Below are positions 7,761-14,814 of a DNA stretch of 37,140 bases, piece by piece. Made by a program: the position numbers and the translations under genes. The stretch lies in the NCBI GenBank assembly GCA_012963885.1, contig DTUY01000030.1:1-37140 (forward strand). Direction: 5' to 3'. Under the pieces are notes generated by a model, which had not been told where the DNA came from, did no database searches, and saw nothing but the letters and a program-made list of their open reading frames with translations. The DNA comes from Candidatus Poribacteria bacterium (GTDB lineage: Bacteria > Poribacteria > WGA-4E > UBA9662). The stretch's first letter is position 1, and every line of letters begins with the position of its first letter.

Positions 7761-9519
7761 CCTTTATTGCGTGCGGTTCTCTTTTTTGATGATCAGATTC
7801 ATTTTCGATTAATGCCCGGATATTAACAATCCGTTCACCTTTGCGACCAGAAATCTTTGCCCAATCATCAGGATTAGTAGTGTTTGGCAAATCTTCATTT
7901 TCTTTGTATTCTTCGCGGATGGCAACCCTCAAATCTTCAAGGGTAATTCCTTTTTCATTGGCACTATCTTCTATGATTCGCTTAATTGCGAATTTCTTAG
8001 CACGTGCGACAATGTTTTCAATCATTGCCCCACTGATAAAATCCTTAAAATATAGCGTTTCACGCTCACCACGTGCGTAAGTAACTTCAATGAACTTATT
8101 TTCACTGCTATCGGAAAACATTTCATCGGCTGCATCGGAAACCATACTCTCGATAGTTTCACCTACATCATTATCGAATCGTTCTAATTCAGAGGGTGCA
8201 ATCGGAAGATTAACATTCATATATTTACTAAAAATGTCCTTCGCTCCTTCAGCATTCGGACGATCAATCTTAATCTTTATATCAAGCCTACCAGGGCGGA
8301 GGACTGCTGGATCAAGCAAATCCTGTCGATTACTCGCACCAATTACAACGACGCCCTTTAAGTCCTCGACACCATCAATCTCGGCCAGAAATGTTGGGAC
8401 GACTGTCGACTCCATATCAGATGATATCCCCATCCCTCTCGAACGGAAAAGCGAGTCCATTTCGTCGAAGAAGATGACTACCGGAAAACCAGACCTCGCT
8501 TTCTCCCGAGCCTTCTGGAAAACCTCACGGATCTTTCGTTCAGTTTCACCAACGTACTTATTGAGAAGTTCAGGCCCTTTGACATTGATGAAATACCCCT
8601 TTATATCCTCTTTACCCGTTTTCTCACGTACCCGTTTCGCCAAGCCATTTGCTATGGCTTTGGCTACTAGCGTTTTCCCACATCCAGGTGGGCCGTAGAG
8701 CAAAATGCCTTTGGGGGGTGTCAGGTCAAATTCCTGATACTCCTTTGGGTACAGATACGGAGTTTCGATAACATCACGAATATCCTCAATTTGTTCATCC
8801 AAGCCTCCGACGTCCCTATAAGTTATATCCGGCACTTCTTCCAGCATAAGATCTTCTACCTCAATTTTCGGTAGCTTTTCCATTAACATGCCTGTTGCCA
8901 GATTGAGCAGAACTGAATCTCCCAATTTCAAACTCCGTGAATCTGTCAGTTCCGATAATTCTACGACTCGTTCCTCATCAGCCCGCATGGTCACAATGGC
9001 ACGCTCATCATCAAGGACTTCCTTAATCTTAACGACTTCACCACGTTGATCAAACCCTCTCACAGCAATAACATTGAAGACCCCATTCACAATGACTTCC
9101 TGACCTTTCTGCAGTTCATCTACATTTACCTCCGGGTCAGCATTGACTTTCCATCGTTTGCCTAACAGATCAATGTCAACAGTACCATCATCATTCTTCT
9201 GCAAGAAAATTCCATAATTGTTAGGCGGAGCACTTAGCTGCTCAACTTTTTCTTTTAACTCCTCAAGCTTTTCCTTTGCTTCCCGAAGTGTCCCGGTCAG
9301 TTTCCTGTTTCGGCGATGCGCCTGCATTAACTCGCGTGTCATCTCATAAAGCCGGTCTTCAGTATCATCTGATGATACTGAGTTTAGACGTCTTTTCAGA
9401 CTGTCAATTTCGTTTTCCAGAGATTCAATCGCATATTGCTGTTCGCGAATGAGATCTTCTTGTGATTTCTCTATAGATTCCATTTCAAAATTGCTGGTTG
9501 TAGTTCTGCTGCTAGACAT
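7744..9519 (-). CDS. mpa: Proteasome-activating AAA+ ATPase (Mpa/ARC)
   Basis: Mpa is the hexameric ring ATPase that binds pupylated proteins, unfolds them and feeds them into PrcAB. Residues about 15-95 are heptad-rich coiled coil, the expected Pup-binding part. Two OB-fold segments follow at about 100-230. The AAA domain has Walker A GPPGCGKT at 276-283, Walker B VVIFFDEMD at 347-355, sensor-1 ASNRQD near 395 and LRPGRLD near 407. The C-terminus is GGAYL, with a penultimate Tyr like the GQYL tail by which mycobacterial Mpa docks on the proteasome. The length of 591 residues is usual. It is the first gene of the operon and overlaps dop. The ATG at 9519 has only a weak ribosome site (GGGAT). 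The ATPase could also act with other partners, but the tail and neighbours argue for the proteasome. Confidence 0.95.
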   Translation of the reverse strand: MSSSRTTTSNFEMESIEKSQEDLIREQQYAIESLENEIDSLKRRLNSVSSDDTEDRLYEMTRELMQAHRRNRKLTGTLREAKEKLEELKEKVEQLSAPPNNYGIFLQKNDDGTVDIDLLGKRWKVNADPEVNVDELQKGQEVIVNGVFNVIAVRGFDQRGEVVKIKEVLDDERAIVTMRADEERVVELSELTDSRSLKLGDSVLLNLATGMLMEKLPKIEVEDLMLEEVPDITYRDVGGLDEQIEDIRDVIETPYLYPKEYQEFDLTPPKGILLYGPPGCGKTLVAKAIANGLAKRVREKTGKEDIKGYFINVKGPELLNKYVGETERKIREVFQKAREKARSGFPVVIFFDEMDSLFRSRGMGISSDMESTVVPTFLAEIDGVEDLKGVVVIGASNRQDLLDPAVLRPGRLDIKIKIDRPNAEGAKDIFSKYMNVNLPIAPSELERFDNDVGETIESMVSDAADEMFSDSSENKFIEVTYARGERETLYFKDFISGAMIENIVARAKKFAIKRIIEDSANEKGITLEDLRVAIREEYKENEDLPNTTNPDDWAKISGRKGERIVNIRALIENESDHQKREPHAIKGGAYL

Positions 9520-9842
9520 CTAATCCCGAACCCATGGCCACGGATTTCCCATAGCACTCTTAGGATAACCCATAATTTATTGGTAGTTTATAATCTCAAA
9601 CAATCCAGTAGCAAATTTGGTGGCACTTCGTTGCAGTTTTGGTAGGAGTTGCCTGACTATTTAGGAGAGAAAATACAATAACAGACAACCAAAGGGCAAG
9701 CCAAAAAATTTCATTTAAGATAAGAACCCTTTATGAGTTAAAATACCATTAGATACAAACTTTTACACTCCCATCAAAACCCAAGCGAACTCTCTATAGA
9801 TAAGACAACATCTTACCTTACTAAAACTAGTATAATCCGCAC

Positions 9843-9864
9843 TCTCTACAAGGTCTCTACAAGG
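9843..9864. repeat. 11-bp tandem direct repeat in the mpa leader
   Basis: TCTCTACAAGG occurs twice in immediate succession. It lies 11-32 bases downstream of the predicted start of the proteasome operon transcript. A slipped duplication or a regulator site are both possible. Confidence 0.7.
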
Positions 9865-9881
9865 AACTGAAAAATTGCTAG

Positions 9882-9910
9882 ATTATAGCATTGAGGTGTA
9901 ATTGTGTCAA
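9882..9910 (-). promoter_or_regulatory. Consensus sigma-70-type promoter for the proteasome operon
   Basis: On the minus strand, TTGACA (9910-9905), a 17-base spacer and TATAAT (9887-9882) match the housekeeping consensus at every position. Transcription would start near 9875, giving mpa an untranslated leader of roughly 355 bases. No other minus-strand promoter of similar quality was seen closer to mpa. Confidence 0.75.
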
Positions 9911-10249
9911 GACAAAACGCTTGAAAACTCAACATATTCAGGGTTTCAAGGACATCAGAAAATAGTAGGTAGAATGGAGAAATATGATATACTTAACAAT
10001 AGTGAACTGGTTCTGAATTAATGTTTTGTAATCAAGACCGTTAATCTGTGGGAAAACGGTGTTTCAAAATCATTACTGAATCCTAACTTGCCATTTTTTA
10101 GCTGAAGGCGGGACTTTATAATATAGTTAGGGGCGTTCTGTATTGATCCCAGACGTTCATGAAAATTAAATCTATCTTCTTATTAATTTTCACGGTGAAA
10201 TTACCATCCTAGAAAAACATATAAGAATTACAGACACATTTTATCGCTG
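9911..10249. other. AT-rich non-coding stretch
   Basis: No convincing gene or RNA was found here. It contains a 10-bp perfect inverted repeat, TGAAAATTAA...TTAATTTTCA, at 10160-10192 with a 13-base loop. The same bases read MKIKSIFLLIFTVKLPS followed by a stop on the plus strand. That may be a leftover signal peptide start belonging to the pseudogene downstream. Confidence 0.4.
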
Positions 10250-10623
10250 TTTAATCCTTATCATAGTTTTAAGTCAAGTAGTGTTTGCTGAAGCTGCAAA
10301 GCAAACTGGTTTTAGTTTTTCGGGGATTCCGTTAGCTAATTACCATTCTGACGAAGGAAGTGGATATGGAGTGATCGATGCCTTATACGGCCATTCAACA
10401 GGCGAGTAATTGCTACTAATGTTTTGCCGATAGTGGTTGGGTGTGGGAGAATAGCCTACGGATAGGTTTAAGCGATCTACATCTAGCCAAAGGGACTGAA
10501 CTTCGGGTAATATGAAATGAAAATTTTGTTATCGCTCTTGACGTGGAAAATTCTGTTATCAAACATGATAAACAAGGCTCTAAGGAAACGGGGATTTATT
10601 TGGAACTAGGTTATCTTTACTGA
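10206..10623 (+). pseudogene. Decayed BamA/surface-antigen-like outer-membrane barrel
   Basis: Two ends of a beta-barrel gene survive without its middle. The first piece has a signal-peptide-like stretch (CLILIIVLSQVVFA), then GFSFSGIPLANYHSDEGSGYG, with an in-frame stop at 10407-10409. NYxSDEGxGYG is the usual opening of surface-antigen (D15/BamA-type) barrels. The second piece, from about 10441, reads RIGLSDLHLAKGTELRVI, then TGA at 10513-10515 where a Trp is expected, then NENFVIALDVENS and finally TGIYLELGYLY. The latter matches the last barrel strands of BamA-like proteins. Only about 420 bp remain of a gene normally well over 1 kb, so there was a large internal deletion plus nonsense changes. 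No in-frame start codon is evident. The family call rests on motif memory and was not searched. Confidence 0.6.
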
Positions 10624-10651
10624 ACCAAAATTTCTAGGAGGAAACTACAGA

Positions 10652-11437
10652 ATGCTAAAAAAACATGTGCCTGCTCTGATTGTAGCTTTATTTTTTTTGG
10701 GAAATCATCTTTATAGTCAAGAGACTATTGAGAAACTGATTAAGACAGGGGATCAATATCACGAGGCAGGAAAATTACAAGCATCACTTGAGACTTTTCT
10801 GAAAGCAGATGAGATCATCCCGGAAAATGCGGAAATCATGTGGCGAATCGCACGCGCCTATTCCAATCTGGGCGATGAAGAAAAGTCTCAGGACAATCAA
10901 GAGAAAGCAAGAGAACTCTATCAAAAAGCTGAGAAATACGCACGGAGTGGCGTAAAAATCGATTCCAACCACAGTTTTTGCCATACCTATATTGGGGTGG
11001 CTGTCGGCAATATCGCCCTAACAGAAAGCAGTAAAAAAAAGGTTCAGCTTTCCGTTGTAATAAAAAATGAAGTCATGACAGCAATTGAACTTGACGACAA
11101 CAATGACACAGCACATCATCTCTTAGCACGTTGGCATCGAGGTGTGGCCAACCTGTCATGGATCGAACGGGGATTTGCTAAAATATTTTATGGAGGACTT
11201 CCACCGGCCTCACATGAAGAAGCCATCGAACATTTCAAGAAAGCGGTTAAGATCCTACCTACCTACATCAACCACCACCTTGAACTCGCCAGAACGTACC
11301 AAGAGATGAAAGAATGGAAATTTGCAATGGACGAGTTAAACGTTATTGAAGGACTTGAAGCCAAAAGTGATAAAGATCGCAGATACAAAAACGAAGCAAA
11401 TCAAATTCGCGCCATAGTAAAGAACAAACTCAAGTAA
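10652..11437 (+). CDS. Exported TPR protein, RMD1-like
   Basis: The 261-residue protein starts with a signal peptide (MLKKHVPALIVALFFLGNHLYSQ), so it is likely periplasmic. Tetratricopeptide-type helices follow at about residues 25-75, 80-110, 135-165 and 185-235. The segment around LLARWHRGVANLSWIERG and ASHEEAIEHFKKAVKILP resembles the regulator of microtubule dynamics (RMDN/RMD1) type of TPR protein. In bacteria this type has no established function. TPR arrays usually hold partner proteins together. AGGAGG lies 10 bases before the ATG. The aminotransferase follows after 15 bp, so the two are probably co-transcribed. The protein starts just after the stop of the decayed barrel gene, and the pair may once have formed one envelope unit. 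The TPR call is fairly sure and the role is unknown. Confidence 0.8.
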   Translation: MLKKHVPALIVALFFLGNHLYSQETIEKLIKTGDQYHEAGKLQASLETFLKADEIIPENAEIMWRIARAYSNLGDEEKSQDNQEKARELYQKAEKYARSGVKIDSNHSFCHTYIGVAVGNIALTESSKKKVQLSVVIKNEVMTAIELDDNNDTAHHLLARWHRGVANLSWIERGFAKIFYGGLPPASHEEAIEHFKKAVKILPTYINHHLELARTYQEMKEWKFAMDELNVIEGLEAKSDKDRRYKNEANQIRAIVKNKLK

Positions 11438-11452
11438 ATACTTGGAGGAAAC

Positions 11453-12571
11453 ATGAACGACTTTGCCTTCACCGGTGGACGACCGGATCCAGATACTTTC
11501 CCAACTGAAAAATTAATCGAGGCCAGTGCAAAAGCGTTACAAACCCTCGGAGGTAACCTCGTTAATTATCCTGGGGATAATGGTTATCAGGGTCTACGAG
11601 AAGTATGCTCAATTCGGTTTGAACGCCGAGAAGGCGTACCATTGCCTGTAGATCAGATATCAATTACATCGGGATCTATGCAATCGCTTGATCTTATTCT
11701 TCGCAATCTTCTTGAACCAGGTGATGTTGTGCTAACTGAAGAGTTAGTATATAGTGGGACACTGGGACTTTTACGTCACCTCAAAACTAATATTGTTGGT
11801 GTTCCACTCGACTACGTTGAAGGGCTTGATCCAGACGCGCTGGAAGAGATTCTCATTGATTTTCAAGATAAAAATATAAAGCCAAAATTACTTTATGTTA
11901 CGCCAAACCACCAGAATCCAACTGGAGCGATCCTAACGCTTGAACGCCGAAAACGCTTGATTGAACTGGCAGAAACCTTTGATCTATTTATTGTTGAGGA
12001 TGATTGTTACGGCGATATTGATTTTACACCAGAGCCGATTCCCAACAGCCTATTTAAACTTGATCAATCCAACCGTATTATATACGTGGCAACTTTTTCA
12101 AAAATATTGGGTGCAGGTGTCAGGCTTGGTTATTTTGTTGCTAGGTCACCATACGATAAAATCATCTCCAATGACCGATGGGATCTTGGAACTAGCGCTT
12201 TATCAAGCGCTATTGTGGCAGAATTCTTCCGCCATAACCTTGATCAACATCTAGAAATAACAAACGCAGTTGTTGGCGCCAAGTGCCGAGCTGTCACCAA
12301 GACGCTTGAGGAACACGTCAGTGATATTTGCACCTGGACAAAACCTCGCGGTGGACTCTTCCTTTGGGTCGATCTACCTGAACAAACCGACATGCAGAAA
12401 ATGCAAACCCTCGCTGCAGAAAAAGGCGTCCATTTCAGCATGGGAAACGCCTTCCATGCTGAGGGTAAACCGATCAAGGCAATCCGTATCGCCTATGCTT
12501 ATTGTCACCTGGATTATGTGGCTGACGGCATCCGACATTTGTGTCATGCTATCCGTGCAGCACAAAACTAA
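11453..12571 (+). CDS. PLP-dependent aminotransferase, class I/II (2-aminoadipate/MocR-like type)
   Basis: This is a fold-type I aminotransferase of 372 residues. The cofactor site is complete: PNHQNPTGA near 151-159, VEDDCYGDI near 181-189 with the Asp that pairs with the PLP ring nitrogen, and ATFSKILGAGVRLGY with the Schiff-base Lys at 217. A C-terminal Arg in KAIRIAYAY should bind the substrate carboxylate. The sequence resembles LysN-type 2-aminoadipate or aromatic/branched-chain aminotransferases and the catalytic half of MocR regulators. No DNA-binding domain is present. The substrate cannot be read from the sequence. GGAGG lies four bases before the ATG. The gene follows the TPR gene closely, with no other pathway gene beside it to suggest a substrate. 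Confidence 0.9.
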   Translation: MNDFAFTGGRPDPDTFPTEKLIEASAKALQTLGGNLVNYPGDNGYQGLREVCSIRFERREGVPLPVDQISITSGSMQSLDLILRNLLEPGDVVLTEELVYSGTLGLLRHLKTNIVGVPLDYVEGLDPDALEEILIDFQDKNIKPKLLYVTPNHQNPTGAILTLERRKRLIELAETFDLFIVEDDCYGDIDFTPEPIPNSLFKLDQSNRIIYVATFSKILGAGVRLGYFVARSPYDKIISNDRWDLGTSALSSAIVAEFFRHNLDQHLEITNAVVGAKCRAVTKTLEEHVSDICTWTKPRGGLFLWVDLPEQTDMQKMQTLAAEKGVHFSMGNAFHAEGKPIKAIRIAYAYCHLDYVADGIRHLCHAIRAAQN

Positions 12572-12619
12572 ATCACTGAGTATAGCCCTAACAACTTAAA
12601 ATCAAGAGAGGAAGGTAAC

Positions 12620-13330
12620 TTTTGAGAAATGTGATTTAATCTCACTCGACACGCCACGGAAATCAAGTATAAGTTGTTACGGCCATACAAACTTGACAAC
12701 TCCATATCTTGATCGTCTGGCACCTAATGCCACTCTACTTGAAACATGTATTAGCCCACATATTCCAACTCGCCCCGCTCATACTACCATGCTAACGGGC
12801 AAAGATGCCCTAGCACACCAGATCATCACTCAAGACGGGAGTCTCAATCCTGATTCAGATATAATGCGGAGTTGCTGAATGAAGGTGGCTATTTTACCGT
12901 AGCTGCTGACAATCTTGGCAGATGGTTTAATCGCGGATTTGCAGAAGAATATCACCGAGGATACAGGTAAGAAACAAAATGCCGTAATGCACGAAAAGCT
13001 AAAGCGGCTAGCTGCACCACCAGGGAAATGATTGATAGTAACAATGATTAAGGAACAACAAAAGCTATCTACCTGACCAAATGTAGCTGGATGAAGAGAA
13101 TGACAAACATCAGCATGAAAACTCATCATGGAGACAGGGGAGATGCCTGAAGTTTACAGAATATTGAACTCTGCAATCCAGATGATGATCCTGAAGAACT
13201 CTACGATTTAGCCGAGGACAGTCCACAGAAGGTAGAAGAGTTAAAGACTGAAATGGAAGATTTTCTCGCACAACGTCTAGCTGATACTGGATTGTCGAAC
13301 CCAACTGGACAACAGGATATCACCATGAAT
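12620..13330 (+). pseudogene. Sulfatase-like (alkaline phosphatase superfamily) pseudogene
   Basis: Fragments of one sulfatase-type protein lie in different frames. The first piece reads DLISLDTPRKSSISCYGHTN, then TTPYLDRLAPNA and HIPTRPAHTTMLTGK, ending at a stop at 12876-12878. The next frame continues with ELLNEGGYFTVAADNLGRWF up to a stop near 12971. After a degraded middle, a third piece reads NPDDDPEELYDLAEDSP, followed by VEELKTEMEDFLAQRLADTG, the usual C-terminus of sulfatases. At about 700 bp it is half the normal length and has several stops, so it is clearly broken. The position where active sulfatases have Cys or Ser of C/S-x-P-x-R appears to be His here, so the ancestor may have been a sulfatase relative and not a true sulfatase. 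The region between the aminotransferase and the mutarotase holds nothing else recognisable. Confidence 0.75.
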
Positions 13331-13401
13331 CGCCTCGAAAACAAGGAGATGTCGGCACCACGGAATTTAAACTCTTAACAGAATATAATGGAGAGTGGGT
13401 A

Positions 13402-13842
13402 ATGTTAAAAAATATTCCTGAAGTTATATCACCAGACCTAATGCATGCCATTATGAGCATGGGACATGGGGACGAGATAGTGTTGGCTGACGGCAATTTT
13501 CCGGCTTCCAGCAATGCCAAACGCCTGATTCGTGCTGATGGCCTTGACGTGTGTACTTTGTTGGAAGCTATTATGCAATTTTTTCCGATTGATACTTTTG
13601 TAGAAGATCACGCAGTTGTCATGGCAACCGTTGAGCCAGAAGAATCAGATCCGCTAATCTGGGAGGAATTTCGCCTTCTCCTACTAGCAGCAGGAGAAGG
13701 CGAACAGGTCAAACTAACACCGATTGAACGCCACGCATTTTACGCTCGCGCCAGGGACGCTTATGCCGTAGTTGCAACTAGCGAGACTGCACTTTATGCA
13801 AATCTGATTTTAAAAAAAGGTGTAGTCTTAAATAATCAATAG
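13402..13842 (+). CDS. RbsD/FucU-family sugar mutarotase
   Basis: The 146-residue protein belongs to the RbsD/FucU family, which speeds interconversion of sugar anomers such as fucose or ribose. ISPDLMHAIMSMGHGDEIVLADGNFP contains the catalytic His22 and Asp30 in their family positions. The C-terminal YANLILKKGV supplies the conserved Tyr/Asn region. The family usually acts in the cytosol as a ring-shaped oligomer. The overall form is nearer to FucU than to RbsD, but the sugar is not certain, so no gene symbol is given. GGAGAG lies upstream of the ATG. The gene sits between a broken sulfatase and a convergent TIM-barrel isomerase, suggesting a role in using sugars, perhaps from sulfated polysaccharides; this is an inference. 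Confidence 0.88.
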   Translation: MLKNIPEVISPDLMHAIMSMGHGDEIVLADGNFPASSNAKRLIRADGLDVCTLLEAIMQFFPIDTFVEDHAVVMATVEPEESDPLIWEEFRLLLLAAGEGEQVKLTPIERHAFYARARDAYAVVATSETALYANLILKKGVVLNNQ

Positions 13843-13874
13843 GTAACCACACCCTTACCTAAAAAATCAGAGGG

Positions 13875-14744
13875 CTAATCCAGAATACTGTTACTCAAGT
13901 ATATACCGCAACGTGTGAATCCTTCAAGCCGCCGATTACCGCTAAAGACAGCGTCTTCGTGCTCAATAACGACAGATCCGTCAAACCCATGTTCATGTAC
14001 CAGAGCAAAAAATTGCGGCCAATTAAAGTCAGCAAAACCGGGCAATCGATACCGCCACCAACCCCCACGGCGAAATACACCAACCCGTTTTAAACGGTCT
14101 TCAAAAATCTCGGTATCTTTGGCGTGTAGAATATTAACCCGATCCGAGAATTCTTCGAACGCCTCGAATGAATCGATTCCCTGCCAGATAAGATGAGATG
14201 GGTCGAATTCTAAACCTATTGCCTTTGACGGCACGGCCTCAAACATCAAACCCCATGCTTCAGGCGTAACCGAGAGATTTCCGCCATCACTGAATGGTCC
14301 GCCACCACCCGGCCAGTTCTCAAAACCGATTAATACTCCTTTCGCTTCAGCCAAATTGCCAATCGGCGTATAGACCTCTTTATAGCGGGCAACATTATCT
14401 TCAAGACCAATGCTTGGATCATATCCCATTGGCCCAGCACCTGTCAGGACGACATTGTCCCCCATCGCTTGGCAGACATCAAAAACCTTGCTGAAATGAT
14501 CCAGATACGCTGGCAGTTCTGCTGACGATGTACGGATTGAGGGCCAGTTGGTTAGAAAAGACGAAATGCTCAATCCATTCGTATTCAGTAACTTCAGGGC
14601 AGATTCCCGAGCGGCGTTTGCTTCATCTGTATCTCCCACCCATTCAGCCGGAGGCCCCGAAAATTCCAAACATTCAAAATTCGGATCGTCCCCAGCGAAC
14701 TGGACAATCTCTTCTGAGTAAGGGGTCAAAAACCCTAATTTCAT
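13875..14744 (-). CDS. Sugar phosphate isomerase/epimerase-like TIM barrel (AP endonuclease 2 family)
   Basis: The 289-residue protein has the xylose-isomerase-like TIM barrel shared by sugar epimerases and inosose dehydratase/isomerases. Likely metal ligands are spaced as in the family: Glu142 in GFENWPG, Asp181 and His184 in EFDPSHLIW, His207 and Asp210 in NILHAKD, and Glu261 in VIEHED. There is no signal peptide, so it is cytosolic. The substrate is not readable from the sequence. It converges with the mutarotase gene 32 bp away. On its own strand it follows the TonB receptor after 70 bp, so it could be co-transcribed with uptake of a carbohydrate. GGAAAGGA lies before the ATG. The family call is firm and the reaction open. 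Confidence 0.88.
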   Translation of the reverse strand: MKLGFLTPYSEEIVQFAGDDPNFECLEFSGPPAEWVGDTDEANAARESALKLLNTNGLSISSFLTNWPSIRTSSAELPAYLDHFSKVFDVCQAMGDNVVLTGAGPMGYDPSIGLEDNVARYKEVYTPIGNLAEAKGVLIGFENWPGGGGPFSDGGNLSVTPEAWGLMFEAVPSKAIGLEFDPSHLIWQGIDSFEAFEEFSDRVNILHAKDTEIFEDRLKRVGVFRRGGWWRYRLPGFADFNWPQFFALVHEHGFDGSVVIEHEDAVFSGNRRLEGFTRCGIYLSNSILD

Positions 14745-14814
14745 ACTGTTATCCTTTCCAAATAAATAGATATAAAAATGATCTTATAGTAACAAATTTT
14801 TCCAACTCGTCAGC

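Noticed and set aside
10095..10125. TATAAT at about 10115 as a plus-strand promoter for the barrel relic
   Set aside because: The nearest -35-like box (TTGCCA) is 23 bases away, too far, and nothing better was found.
10513..10515. TGA read as tryptophan (alternative genetic code)
   Set aside because: TGA ends several intact genes here, including ppdK and lptG, and the pseudogene has other stops and a large deletion. Decay explains it.
13840..13861. TAGGTAA...TTACCTA hairpin between the convergent mutarotase and isomerase genes as a terminator
   Set aside because: The stem is 7 bp, but on the plus strand it is followed by A residues, and on the minus strand the T-run precedes the stem. Neither strand has the stem-then-T order of an intrinsic terminator.
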